Below are positions 1 to 7,987 of a stretch of DNA of 64,000 nucleotides, in pieces; within the stretch, counting starts at the first letter, position 1, and each line of letters begins with the position of its first letter. Source of the stretch: Syntrophales bacterium (lineage in GTDB: Bacteria > Desulfobacterota > Syntrophia > Syntrophales > UBA8958); NCBI GenBank assembly GCA_026417625.1, contig JAOACW010000006.1, positions 1 to 64,000 of the forward strand, written 5' to 3'. A program made the translations under genes and the position numbers. Below the pieces are notes generated by a model that saw nothing but the letters and a program-made list of their open reading frames with translations, ran no database searches and was not told the origin of the DNA.

Positions 1-152
1 AGGTAGAGAAGCACACCCAGTCCAAAGGAAATCAATATCAGGAAGACAAATAAAATTCTGAAAATCGTTGGATCCTTTTCAAAGTAATCCCCAAGGCCGC
101 CACATACGCCGGCAATTTTTCTGTCCGTGTTGGAAAGGTACAATCGCTTCAT
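1..152 (-). CDS. PspC-domain membrane protein (3' part outside window)
   Basis: Reading the minus strand from the ATG at 152 gives about 50 residues before the window edge. The N-terminus (KRLYLSNTDRKIAGVCGGLG, then DYFEKDP) is the PspC signature, in which a short Arg-rich stretch and the GVCGGLG motif precede a membrane helix; the helix is visible as FRILFVFLILISFG. PspC proteins are small inner-membrane proteins linked to envelope stress. Only the N-terminal half is present, so total length and any C-terminal partner domain are unknown. No good Shine-Dalgarno is seen before this ATG. The family call is strong; a role beyond membrane stress is not inferred. Confidence 0.85.
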   Translation of the reverse strand, partial: MKRLYLSNTDRKIAGVCGGLGDYFEKDPTIFRILFVFLILISFGLGVLLY

Positions 153-251
153 ACAAAGTTATTTATTACGTTTTTCTGAAGGAGAAAAGTGTTTTTTGGA
201 CATTTGTGAATAAAAGTTACAAAAGTAATCTAACTGAAAGGTGCTTTTGAG

Positions 252-425
252 ATGGAGCATGCGTGGCTGTATGCCCAGGTGAAGGCTTACAAGTTGACCT
301 CGGATTTAGTTAGTTTTATCGTTTTCAGGATATCATGTCGTCATTTTCCGGGAAAACTGATTGAGAGAAGTACAAAGATCTATCAAAGAATTACGATACT
401 ACCTGTGGGTGTCCACGAGTGTTGA
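252..425 (+). CDS. possible small protein of 57 residues
   Basis: An ATG at 252 preceded by AGGTG at about 8 bases opens 57 codons ending with TGA at 423-425. The translation (starting MEHAWLYAQVKAYKLTSD, ending ITILPVGVHEC) has a protein-like composition with an amphipathic helical middle and an ERS.KIYQRI segment. I do not recognise a family. It lies alone between the divergent pspC and the tRNA-Gln gene. It could be a chance ORF. Confidence 0.35.
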   Translation: MEHAWLYAQVKAYKLTSDLVSFIVFRISCRHFPGKLIERSTKIYQRITILPVGVHEC

Positions 426-844
426 GGGTGAGAGGAGGTTTGCCTTAATTTTCATTTTAAGTTGATGCCAGGGATAATTTTAGGATTTTTTTAGGTGTGT
501 AGTTAATACAGTAAGTGTAGAGTTTTTCAACCCCAGCCAATACTCTTTGGATTTTTCTGCACTTGGTGAGTCCCTTTGGAGTTATATAATTTGTGAGCCT
601 TGACTTGTTAGACTGTGTGATTAAATTATAAGATAATAATACTCAGGTGCATGTTTTTGACGAGATTTCATTGCCCTCCTTCACCATAACTACCCCCTCC
701 TCCAGTGGCAGCGCTTGCCCCAGATTTTGGAAACGGGTCCGAAAGAAGGGGCAAACGCTGCCATGTTTTGTTTGATGGGTCGATGGTTTTTACTTAAATT
801 GATCTTTTAGGCCTGATGACAAACTTTTAAGAGGAGAAAATATT
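426..844. other. intergenic stretch without a recognised gene
   Basis: About 420 A/T-rich bases between the small ORF and tRNA-Gln. No coding frame with a plausible start is seen. The only clear structure is the 15-base inverted repeat at 707-762, described separately. Confidence 0.6.
707..762. repeat. 15-bp inverted repeat (stem-loop)
   Basis: The arms 707-721 (ggcagcgcttgcccc) and 748-762 (ggggcaaacgctgcc) are complementary at 14 of 15 positions, or 15 if a G-T pair is allowed, around a 26-base loop. The arms are G/C-rich in an A/T-rich gap, so the stem would be stable in RNA. No T-run follows on either side, so it is not a classic terminator. Confidence 0.6.
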
Positions 845-918
845 TGGCTGGGGGAAGAGGATTCGAACCTCTATTCACGGAGTCAGAGTCCGTTGTCCTG
901 CCATTGAACGATCCCCCA
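845..918 (-). tRNA. tRNA-Gln (anticodon CTG)
   Basis: The minus strand folds as a full cloverleaf: acceptor TGGGGGA pairs with TCCCCCA, the anticodon stem ACGGA/TCCGT encloses loop CTCTGAC (anticodon CTG), and the T-loop is TTCGAAT. Discriminator G is followed by CCA, so the 3' CCA is encoded (845-847). The U1-A72 type end and anticodon fit glutamine. Confidence 0.93.
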
Positions 919-921
919 GTG

Positions 922-968
922 TTCTGTTGAAAAGAATTATTTGATTATCAAATCTACCATCAACAGAA
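922..968. repeat. nested inverted repeat between hydrolase gene and tRNA-Gln
   Basis: Outer arms 922-930 (ttctgttga) and 960-968 (tcaacagaa) are perfectly complementary. They enclose a 15-base palindrome at 939-953 (atttgattatcaaat), with almost the same centre. It lies just after the hydrolase stop and just before tRNA-Gln on the minus strand. It could be an RNA hairpin separating the two units or a protein-binding site. Confidence 0.55.
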
Positions 969-985
969 AGTCTCGTCAAGGCATT

Positions 986-1879
986 TTAGTGGAGAGATTC
1001 TATCCAGTTGACAATGGCTGCTGCAACTGTTTCCCAACCTGGTTCGGCTATTAGCATATGGGAGTGGTGAGGGAATTCTATGTAGGTTGAGACATTCCTG
1101 TATCTTTCGTGTATTTTTCTGACTAGGGCAGGAGGGGTTAGTCGATCTTCAGATCCCACAATGGTTAGAGCAGGACACGTGACTTTGTTTTTGTCGACAT
1201 AGGTACTTTTTTTGAAATCTAGGAACCACAAAGCAATTTGAGCAACAACTTTGGGTGATTCGTAGGTAAATTTGCTAAACGCCTTCACCTGATCTTCTCG
1301 AGGTAGTAGGTGCAAAGAGGAGTACACCGCACCCTCGAAGTTTGGTTTAAGTGGTTTATTTAAGGAAATAAGTCGGGGTTTGTTGAGCCAGAGTAATTTG
1401 AAGATAGAGGTTGAGATGTGGAATGTGCCCCATGGAGGTGCAGGGGAAATGAGCACTATAGCTTTTGCCCTGTTTCGCTCAGCTAACATCTGGGCTAAAA
1501 GCCCCCCCATTGAATGGCCTATTATAATGGGTTTTTCGTTTAAAAGTGATAGTGTTTTTTCCACGTCTTCTAGGTAATCCTCTATCGTTGTTTTCACGAG
1601 CCTTTCGTCGGGAGGCTGATCCCACGTTTTATCATGGAATCTTAGGTATGGGGTTAAGCAGATGAAACCCTTTTTCTCAAAGTACGTTTTAAATTTTTCC
1701 CAACACCAAGGACCAACAAACATACCGTGGATCATTACAACTACGGGTCTGGCGGAAACTGAGGGTTTATCTTTGCCGAGTGCGTCACTGAGCAGGTAAT
1801 TGAGGAATAGAAAGGAGAGTAGGAGGGGGTAAAGATGTCGTAATGTGGTTTTTGTTATTGGGTATCCTTTTGTTGACAT
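986..1879 (-). CDS. secreted or membrane-anchored alpha/beta hydrolase
   Basis: This 297-residue alpha/beta-hydrolase-fold enzyme (esterase/lipase type) has an N-terminal hydrophobic segment at about residues 15-33, consistent with a signal peptide or anchor. The oxyanion-hole motif HG is at 51-52, the nucleophile elbow GHSMGG has Ser123, the acid is Asp245 in VGSEDRLTPP, and a His cluster at 271-274 supplies the base. The catalytic set is therefore complete. Substrate is not predictable. It is divergent from the sugar nucleotidyltransferase gene, sharing a short intergenic region. The GHSMGG elbow and a lid-like middle resemble lysophospholipase-like hydrolases, but this is only a fold-level call. 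Confidence 0.85.
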   Translation of the reverse strand: MSTKGYPITKTTLRHLYPLLLSFLFLNYLLSDALGKDKPSVSARPVVVMIHGMFVGPWCWEKFKTYFEKKGFICLTPYLRFHDKTWDQPPDERLVKTTIEDYLEDVEKTLSLLNEKPIIIGHSMGGLLAQMLAERNRAKAIVLISPAPPWGTFHISTSIFKLLWLNKPRLISLNKPLKPNFEGAVYSSLHLLPREDQVKAFSKFTYESPKVVAQIALWFLDFKKSTYVDKNKVTCPALTIVGSEDRLTPPALVRKIHERYRNVSTYIEFPHHSHMLIAEPGWETVAAAIVNWIESLH

Positions 1880-1901
1880 CTCTATATTTAACCACTAAAT
1901 A
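1873..1901 (+). promoter_or_regulatory. sigma-70-type promoter for the 1936-7498 gene row
   Basis: TTGACA at 1873-1878 and TAAATA at 1896-1901 are separated by 17 bases, placing the start of RNA near 1908. The downstream gene has a strong AGGAGG before its ATG at 1936. The -35 overlaps the start of the divergent hydrolase gene. Confidence 0.55.
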
Positions 1902-1935
1902 TCACACGTAGGTGAAAACGGAAAGGAGGATATTC

Positions 1936-3012
1936 ATGTTTGCGGTGATCATGGCTGGTGGAAAAGGTTCCAGATTCTGGCCCCGAAGTAGGAACCGACT
2001 GCCAAAACATCTGCTCGACATATACGGTGACAGAACATTGATTCAGGAAACCGTTGAAAGGGTGCTTCCGCTCGTAGGTAGGGAAAACATACTGGTCATA
2101 ACGAGCATTCAACATGCTGAGGAGTTACGAAAACAACTGCCCAAAATCCCAGAAACGAACATTTTTGTCGAACCTTTGGGTCGTAATACTGCGCCCTGTA
2201 TTGGAGTGGCGGCTTTAATGGTAAAAAGGCTAACAGAGGACGATGTTATGATTGTTCTTCCTTCAGATCATATTGTCAAAAATGTGCATGAGTTTAGACG
2301 GGTGGTGGAAGTGGCTGCCAAAATGGCCACACAGGGAGATTATCTGATTACCATAGGTATAACCCCGACGGGGCCTGAAACCGGTTATGGTTACATTAAG
2401 ATGGGAACTGTAATGACCATAATAGATGACGAACCCATCTTCAGTGTGGAAGCAATGATTGAAAAGCCTTCAATTGAAAGAGCGCGCGTATTAATTAAGG
2501 AAGGTGGTTATTACTGGAACAGTGGGATGTTTGTATGGAGGGTGTCCACTATAATGAGGGCAATAGAGCGATATCTTCCACGGCTGTATGAAGGATTGGC
2601 ACACTTGGAGCGAAACAGGAAGGCGTGGAAGGACATAGAAATTCTTACGGAAGTTTACAGGCGATTTCCTAATATTTCCATAGATTATGGTGTGATGGAG
2701 AAGGCGGAAAACATCCTTCTTCTGAGAGGCAATTTTGGATGGTCCGATGTGGGAAGTTGGGATGCCCTTTATCAGATATCCGAACGGGATGAGAACGGTA
2801 TTGTGACCAGAGATGTAAAAAAGTTGATAGCTATAAATGCGAGAAATTGCTATGCTTATAGCCCTCAAAAGCTCGTGTCTTTTGTTGATGTTGAGGATTT
2901 GATAGTGGTTGATACAGACGATGCCCTTCTTGTTTGTCGTCGTGGATTTTCACAGGATGTAAGAAAAGTTGTGGAAACCCTCGAATTAGAGGGGGAGAGT
3001 GATTTTCTTTGA
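1936..3012 (+). CDS. mannose-1-phosphate guanylyltransferase-like nucleotidyltransferase
   Basis: This enzyme transfers GMP from GTP to mannose-1-phosphate, giving GDP-mannose for surface polysaccharides. The nucleotide-binding loop AGGKGSRFWPRS lies at residues 7-18, FVEPLGRNTAP at 77-87, and LPSDH near 109-112; EKPS and WNSGMF follow. At 358 residues it is the short form without the C-terminal cupin isomerase domain of long ManC proteins. The ATG at 1936 is chosen over the GTG at 1912 because AGGAGG lies 6 bases upstream. It heads a row of same-strand genes. The related glucose-1-phosphate enzymes are less likely given the FVEPLGRNTAP motif. Confidence 0.9.
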   Translation: MFAVIMAGGKGSRFWPRSRNRLPKHLLDIYGDRTLIQETVERVLPLVGRENILVITSIQHAEELRKQLPKIPETNIFVEPLGRNTAPCIGVAALMVKRLTEDDVMIVLPSDHIVKNVHEFRRVVEVAAKMATQGDYLITIGITPTGPETGYGYIKMGTVMTIIDDEPIFSVEAMIEKPSIERARVLIKEGGYYWNSGMFVWRVSTIMRAIERYLPRLYEGLAHLERNRKAWKDIEILTEVYRRFPNISIDYGVMEKAENILLLRGNFGWSDVGSWDALYQISERDENGIVTRDVKKLIAINARNCYAYSPQKLVSFVDVEDLIVVDTDDALLVCRRGFSQDVRKVVETLELEGESDFL

Positions 3013-3028
3013 GTTCGGAGATGTGTGA

Positions 3029-3622
3029 ATGGGTGTAAGATCAACAGGTAAACTAATTTTGGCTTCAGCGTCGCCACGCCGTATAGAACTGCTGAGTCTT
3101 TTAGGTCTTGTATTTGACGTTGTACCCAGTTCTATTGAGGAAACTTATTATTCCCATGAAGCGCCACAAGATTACGTTTTACGTTTGGCAGAAGTGAAGG
3201 CAAGGGTTGTAGCATCAAGATATCCAGAGGCATGGGTTTTAGCAGCGGACACTATCGTTATAATTGATGGTGAAGTTTTGGGTAAACCAAAGAAGCGGGA
3301 TGAAGCTGAAGCGATGTTGAGAAAGCTCAGTGGCCGGACGCATGAGGTGTATACTGGGTTTAATTTGAGTAGCGTAAGGGAAGGTACGAACGTGAGTCGT
3401 TATGTTAGATCGTTGGTTACTTTTAGGAATCTAAGTGATGATGAGATTTTTTGGTACACAAGAACGGATGAACCGTACGATAAGGCTGGTGCGTATGCGG
3501 TGCAAGGGAAGGGAGCCTTTTTTATAAAGGAAATTCAAGGATCTTATACAAATGTCATGGGATTGCCTCTCTGTGAGGTTGTGGAAGTGATGAAAGATAA
3601 GGGGATAATTCAATTTTGCTAA
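3029..3622 (+). CDS. maf: Maf-family nucleotide pyrophosphatase
   Basis: Maf proteins hydrolyse non-canonical or selected nucleoside triphosphates to monophosphates and are tied to septum control. The hallmark SASPRR motif is at residues 13-18, AADTIV carries the catalytic Asp near 72, and GKP.KRDEA follows. The 197-residue length is normal. The start ATG at 3029 has GGAG at 8 bases. It lies 16 bases after the nucleotidyltransferase gene and 13 before the next gene, so co-transcription is likely. Which Maf subclass (dTTP/UTP or other) it belongs to is not decided. Confidence 0.92.
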   Translation: MGVRSTGKLILASASPRRIELLSLLGLVFDVVPSSIEETYYSHEAPQDYVLRLAEVKARVVASRYPEAWVLAADTIVIIDGEVLGKPKKRDEAEAMLRKLSGRTHEVYTGFNLSSVREGTNVSRYVRSLVTFRNLSDDEIFWYTRTDEPYDKAGAYAVQGKGAFFIKEIQGSYTNVMGLPLCEVVEVMKDKGIIQFC

Positions 3623-3635
3623 GCGAGGGGGTTTT

Positions 3636-4331
3636 TTGAAAACCGAGGTCATACAGAAAAATATCCTTATCATAAGGGAAAATATTGCAAGAGCGGCGGA
3701 AAATGTTGGAAGGGATCCTTCTAGTGTGCGCCTCATGGCTGTAACCAAAACGGTAGATGTGGAGAAAATAAAAGTGGCGATTGAAATGGGTGTGGATATT
3801 ATTGGGGAAAATTACGTCCAGGAGGCCAGAAGGAAGATAGAAGTTTTAGGAAAGGGGATTGAATGGCATCTGATAGGGCATCTTCAGACGAACAAGGCGA
3901 AGTATGCGGTTAAATTGTTCGATATGATTCATTCTGTTGACCGGGTTGAGATTGCCGATGAACTTGACAGGAGGGCGGAATTGGCGGGGGTTAAGGTAGA
4001 TGTACTTATAGAGGTGAATCTTAGTGGAGAGGCCACTAAATATGGTGTTTCGGAAGATATGCTCGTACCCCTTGTGAATTATGTGGCTTCAAAGAAAAAC
4101 CTTCGTCTGAAAGGGCTGATGACGATGGCACCTTGGACGGAGGATCCAGAAAATTCTCGTCCTTTTTTTGCGAGGTTGCGTCACCTAAGGGATGAAGTGG
4201 CAAGGATGAACATCCCAGGTGTTTCCATGGAGGAATTATCTATGGGCATGACGGATGATTATCGTGTTGCCGTTGAAGAGGGCGCGACGATTGTGAGGAT
4301 TGGCAGGGCAATTTTTGGTGAAAGAAAGTAA
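3636..4331 (+). CDS. YggS/PLPBP-family pyridoxal phosphate homeostasis protein
   Basis: This is a single-domain PLP-binding TIM-barrel protein that buffers PLP; the family has no known catalytic activity. The PLP lysine is in MAVTKT near residue 37, followed by GENYVQEA, HLIGHLQTNK, EVNLSGE.TKYG and the C-terminal LSMGMT.D and RIGRAIFG. Length 231 matches the family. The start is a TTG at 3636 with GAGGGGG upstream; no ATG lies near. The next gene follows after 10 bases. Confidence 0.93.
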   Translation: MKTEVIQKNILIIRENIARAAENVGRDPSSVRLMAVTKTVDVEKIKVAIEMGVDIIGENYVQEARRKIEVLGKGIEWHLIGHLQTNKAKYAVKLFDMIHSVDRVEIADELDRRAELAGVKVDVLIEVNLSGEATKYGVSEDMLVPLVNYVASKKNLRLKGLMTMAPWTEDPENSRPFFARLRHLRDEVARMNIPGVSMEELSMGMTDDYRVAVEEGATIVRIGRAIFGERK

Positions 4332-4341
4332 AGGAGGAAAG

Positions 4342-4977
4342 ATGTTTTTGAAGCAGATGCAAGTGGGTCATATGGCGGTTTTTGCGTATATTATAGGAGA
4401 TGAAGTTACAGGGGATGCTCTTGTTGTTGATCCAGCAGCGGAAGTTTCTGAAATCGTAGCTGTAGCGCGCAGGAATAATTTGTTAATCAAATACATTGTG
4501 AATACCCATGGTCATGTGGACCACATTTCGGGAAATGATGAAATGAAGAGGTTGACCGGTGCCCAGATTATTATTCATGAGAGAGATGCCGATATGCTAG
4601 TTTCCATACCTGCGCTTTATCTTCGTCTTTTTGGGGCTAAGAAATCCCCTCCGGCAGACTATTTAGTGAGAGAGGGGGATATAATAAAGGTAGGTAGGGT
4701 GGAGTTGCGTGTTATTCATACACCTGGACATTCACCGGGTAGTATGTGTCTTTTAGGAGACGGTTTTGTAATTACTGGTGATACGTTGTTTGTTGGGTCT
4801 GTTGGTCGAACGGATTTGCCAGGTGGGTCTTGGTCACTTCTAAATAGCTCGTTAAAAGAGAAATTGTCAGTTCTGCCTGATGAAACTAAGGTACTACCGG
4901 GACACAATTATGGACCTACACCAACTTCAACAATAGGTTGGGAAAAAAGATTCAATCCTTTTATGAAAACTAATTGA
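4342..4977 (+). CDS. MBL-fold metallohydrolase, glyoxalase II-like
   Basis: This is a 211-residue metallo-beta-lactamase-fold hydrolase. The metal motif THGHVDH (residues 54-60), the later HTPGHSPGS histidine, GDTLF and a C-terminal PGHNYGPTPTSTI segment match small glyoxalase II-like thioester hydrolases found across anaerobes. The start ATG at 4342 follows AAGGAGG at about 6 bases; the frame is open further upstream into the preceding gene, but that start lacks a ribosome site. Substrate is unknown; hydroxyacylglutathione is unlikely to be the natural one in an anaerobe. Confidence 0.88.
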   Translation: MFLKQMQVGHMAVFAYIIGDEVTGDALVVDPAAEVSEIVAVARRNNLLIKYIVNTHGHVDHISGNDEMKRLTGAQIIIHERDADMLVSIPALYLRLFGAKKSPPADYLVREGDIIKVGRVELRVIHTPGHSPGSMCLLGDGFVITGDTLFVGSVGRTDLPGGSWSLLNSSLKEKLSVLPDETKVLPGHNYGPTPTSTIGWEKRFNPFMKTN

Positions 4978-4978
4978 T

Positions 4979-5875
4979 ATGGTGGACTCTATGGATGAAG
5001 TGTTAATGATGACGGATTTCCCACATTTAAAAAAGAAAGGTTCAGGTAAGGTGCGTGATCTCTATGAAGTGGATTCTCATCTTTTGATTGTAGCTACTGA
5101 TCGTATCTCGGCATTTGATGTGGTCATGCCCAACCCCATTCCTGGTAAGGGACGTATACTAACAGAGATGTCGGCTTTCTGGTTTAAAAGGATGGAAGAT
5201 ATTGTAGAGCATCACTTGATAACCACGGATGTGGATCTCTTCCCAAACCCTTGCAGACCATACCGGGAGATTCTCAGAGGTCGTAGTATGCTTGTTAAGA
5301 AAGCAGTTCCGCTGCCTGTGGAATTCATTGTCAGAGGTTACCTCGCTGGTTCCGGCTGGAAAGATTATCTTAGGTACGGTTCCATATCAGGAGTAAAATT
5401 GCCTCCTGGTTTGAAGGAGTCAGCTAAGCTACCTGAACCTATTCTGACGCCAACGACAAAGGCACAGGAAGGTCAGCACGACGTCCCCATCACAAAAGAC
5501 GAGATGGTAGCCATGATTGGTATTGAAATAGCTGAAATTATAGAGAGCAAGGCGTTAGAGATATACAAACGAGCAGCTGCGTATGCAGAAAAGGCAGGCA
5601 TCATCGTGGCCGATACAAAGATGGAATTTGGGCTCTTTGAAGGGCGTGTTATTCTTATTGATGAGTTGCTAACCCCTGATTCGTCTCGTTTTTGGTCAGT
5701 GGAGACTTATGAAGAGGGCCGTCCTCAAGTGAGTTTTGATAAACAATACTTGAGAGATTACCTTCTTTCTCTCTCCTGGGACCAGAGGCCGCCGGCGCCT
5801 GAACTTCCCCTGGAAGTGATCAGGAAGACAGCGGAAAAGTACAGGGAGGTGCTTCATAGGTTGTTGTCGTTGTAG
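4979..5875 (+). CDS. purC: phosphoribosylaminoimidazole-succinocarboxamide synthase
   Basis: PurC joins aspartate to CAIR in an ATP-dependent step of purine synthesis. Diagnostic features are KKGSGKVRDLYEV (residues 19-31), TDRISAFDVVMP, the VEFIVRGYLAGSGWKDY segment and LTPDSSRFW near 236-244. The 298-residue length is typical of the long bacterial form. The first ATG lies 1 base after the previous stop; alternative in-frame ATGs are at 4991 and 5006, and no strong ribosome site decides. It is probably translationally linked to the MBL gene. Confidence 0.96.
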   Translation: MVDSMDEVLMMTDFPHLKKKGSGKVRDLYEVDSHLLIVATDRISAFDVVMPNPIPGKGRILTEMSAFWFKRMEDIVEHHLITTDVDLFPNPCRPYREILRGRSMLVKKAVPLPVEFIVRGYLAGSGWKDYLRYGSISGVKLPPGLKESAKLPEPILTPTTKAQEGQHDVPITKDEMVAMIGIEIAEIIESKALEIYKRAAAYAEKAGIIVADTKMEFGLFEGRVILIDELLTPDSSRFWSVETYEEGRPQVSFDKQYLRDYLLSLSWDQRPPAPELPLEVIRKTAEKYREVLHRLLSL

Positions 5876-5898
5876 TTTTATACTAGAGAGTGGTAACC

Positions 5899-5927
5899 TT
5901 GACACTCTTATTTATGAGTATTAAGTA
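5899..5927 (+). promoter_or_regulatory. putative promoter upstream of the TPR-like gene and dnaJ
   Basis: TTGACA at 5899-5904 is followed after 17 bases by TAAGTA (5922-5927), a weak -10; TATATA lies slightly further down. It sits in the 81-base gap after purC. Confidence 0.4.
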
Positions 5928-5956
5928 TATAAATCCTTCCAAAAAAGCTATTTGTT

Positions 5957-6418
5957 TTGATTTGTGTGAGGGTGTTATTTTCGCGTTTAGTTGGGATTTT
6001 CAAAAAACGCTATAGTAAAGACAGGGTGATGCAGGATCTTCCCGATTATCGGGAGAAACAGAAGATATTATACACGGACAAGGGAAATATTGATCTCTGG
6101 ATAAAATACGGTGATGCTTTTTTTGAAGCAGGGAGGGTATGTGATGCCCTTGATTTCTATCGCCGTGCTGATTATCAACCTGGTTTGAAACGTGTAATGG
6201 AGTCCGCTATCCAGGAAGGAGATGTCATGCTTTTTCAACAGGTATTAGATAGTTTGAGGCGCGAAGGTACGAAGGAGGAGTGGGATAGAATTGCGAGACG
6301 AGCATTTGAGCTTGGAAAGTATTCATTCAGCCGCTATGCCTGCATGAAAACTAACAATACAGAGCTTCTGAGTTTGTTTGAGGTTAAAACAAAAACTCCT
6401 GTGAACAGTGCGCTGTAA
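5957..6418 (+). CDS. hypothetical TPR-like protein
   Basis: This 153-residue soluble protein has no enzyme motif that I recognise. The middle (LWIKYGDAFFEAGRVCDALDFYRRA) matches the helix-turn-helix pattern of a tetratricopeptide repeat, and the rest looks alpha-helical. The TTG at 5957 is the earliest start; GTG codons at 5966 and 5972 and an in-frame ATG near 6029 are alternatives, and none has a good ribosome site. It ends 6 bases before dnaJ, suggesting one transcript and possibly a chaperone-linked role, which is inference only. Confidence 0.7.
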   Translation: MICVRVLFSRLVGIFKKRYSKDRVMQDLPDYREKQKILYTDKGNIDLWIKYGDAFFEAGRVCDALDFYRRADYQPGLKRVMESAIQEGDVMLFQQVLDSLRREGTKEEWDRIARRAFELGKYSFSRYACMKTNNTELLSLFEVKTKTPVNSAL

Positions 6419-6424
6419 ATTATC

Positions 6425-7498
6425 ATGGCCAAACGCTGTTATTACGAAATACTCGGTGTTGATAGGAATGCCTCACTGGAAGAAATAAAGAAGAGTTACC
6501 GTCGCCTGGCAATGCAGTTCCATCCCGATAGAAACCCAGGTGATAAGGAGGCTGAAGAGCGTTTCAAAGAGGCTGCCGAGGCGTATGAGGTTCTTAGCGA
6601 TCCTGAGAAGAGGGAGATTTATGATAGGTATGGTCATGAAGGTTTGAGTAGTACTGGCTATCGAGGATTTTCGGGATTTGAGGATATATTTGCCAGTTTC
6701 AGCGATATATTCAGCGATATTTTTGGTTTTCGTGACACTAAAACCCGTTCTCGTACAGCGGCAAAGGCGGGAGCTGATCTACGTTATGACCTGAAGATCA
6801 CGTTTATGGAAGCGGCTTTTGGTGTTACGAAGGAGATTGAAGTTCAAAAGCTAGAGAAGTGCCGTATTTGTGACGGGACGGGGGCGGCTCCTGGAACTTT
6901 CCCCGATGTATGTCCCCGTTGCCATGGTCGTGGTCAGATAACTCAGACGAGTGGTTTCTTCAGTATAAGTACAACATGTTACTACTGTCATGGGCAGGGA
7001 AGTATAATTGTGAATCCATGTCGGACGTGCAAAGGTACGGGGAAGGAAAGGATTTCTAAAAGGGTTCAAGTACGTGTGCCTCCGGGAGTTGATACGGGTT
7101 CACGCCTCAGGTTACGCGGTGAGGGGGAGAGAGGGGAATACGGCGGGCCGGATGGTGATCTTTATGTGTTCATTCATGTGGAGGATCATGAATTCTTTAA
7201 ACGAATTGATGATGATGTTTACTGCCGTGTGCCTATCACGTTTGTCCAAGCGGCTCTTGGAGGAACAATAGAGGTTCCTACTCTGACAGGTTCGGAGAAG
7301 ATTAAAATTCCTAGGGGGACTCAAAGTGGAAAGATTTTCCGTTTGAAGGGAAAAGGATTTCCCCGTTTGAGAGGTTATGGGCGGGGGGATCAGATTATCG
7401 AAACTTACGTTGTTGTGCCCACTAACCTCACGAAGAGACAGGAAGAACTACTAAGGGAGTTTGCTAGCCTCAGTGAAGAATCACCCTCCAGTTCTTGA
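6425..7498 (+). CDS. dnaJ: DnaJ chaperone
   Basis: This is a full type I DnaJ (Hsp40) of 357 residues that stimulates DnaK ATPase. The J domain occupies about 1-70 with HPD at 33-35; a short Gly/Phe region follows. All four zinc-finger motifs are present ([32 protein letters not shown]), then the C-terminal substrate domains with RLRGEGERG and FRLKGKGFP. The G/F linker is rather short and Phe/Ser/Asp-rich ([14 protein letters not shown]). No dnaK or grpE is in the window. The start ATG lies 6 bases after the TPR-like gene. Confidence 0.95.
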   Translation: MAKRCYYEILGVDRNASLEEIKKSYRRLAMQFHPDRNPGDKEAEERFKEAAEAYEVLSDPEKREIYDRYGHEGLSSTGYRGFSGFEDIFASFSDIFSDIFGFRDTKTRSRTAAKAGADLRYDLKITFMEAAFGVTKEIEVQKLEKCRICDGTGAAPGTFPDVCPRCHGRGQITQTSGFFSISTTCYYCHGQGSIIVNPCRTCKGTGKERISKRVQVRVPPGVDTGSRLRLRGEGERGEYGGPDGDLYVFIHVEDHEFFKRIDDDVYCRVPITFVQAALGGTIEVPTLTGSEKIKIPRGTQSGKIFRLKGKGFPRLRGYGRGDQIIETYVVVPTNLTKRQEELLREFASLSEESPSSS

Positions 7499-7584
7499 TG
7501 TCTCTTTGAAATGATAAGCGTTGTTAACGGTTGGAGTGGTTTGATTGTGATTAAACTCACAGAATGACAAAAGGAGGATATACG

Positions 7585-7983
7585 ATGAGGAGAGGCTTTG
7601 GACTTTTCATAGGCCTGTTTTTTTTGTTGGGGGGTGTTATTGGTTGTGCTGCTGTTGCGGTGGGCACAGGAATAGTAGGTAGTGGTTTGGGGACTTATTA
7701 TTACGTTAAAGGGGAGCTAAGGACCGACTATTACGCTAGCTTCGAAAAAGTGTGGGAGGCTACGGAGAAAACAGTGGCAGTGATGGGAGGTATAGACGTT
7801 GTTCCGGAAAAGAGGATCGGTTATGGTTCTATCAGTTCAACTATAAGTGGTGAAAAAGTGGTATTTAAAGTAAACTATAAAGACAAAAACGTAACCACCG
7901 TCGGAGTTCGCGTTGGTGCTTTTGGGGATGAGAGGGCTGCCAAGAGACTTCACGGAAAAATATCTGATTTCTTGAGGGAGTGA
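7585..7983 (+). CDS. DUF3568-type lipoprotein
   Basis: This 132-residue exported lipoprotein has an N-terminal signal with positive RRG, a hydrophobic stretch and a lipobox VIGC, so Cys is lipidated and the protein is envelope-anchored. A Gly-rich segment (GTGIVGSGLGTYYYVKGEL) and a domain with F.KVWEATEKTV and a C-terminal F.DE.AAKRLH fit the DUF3568 family of unknown function, common in Desulfobacterota. The ATG at 7585 follows AAAGGAGG; an earlier in-frame ATG at 7564 lacks one. The next gene begins 4 bases after the stop. Confidence 0.8.
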   Translation: MRRGFGLFIGLFFLLGGVIGCAAVAVGTGIVGSGLGTYYYVKGELRTDYYASFEKVWEATEKTVAVMGGIDVVPEKRIGYGSISSTISGEKVVFKVNYKDKNVTTVGVRVGAFGDERAAKRLHGKISDFLRE

Positions 7984-7987
7984 TTGT

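Noticed and set aside
294-322. TTGACC - 17 bases - TATCGT resembles a promoter
   Set aside because: It lies inside the possible ORF 252-425, the -10 is weak and no transcript below it is recognisable.
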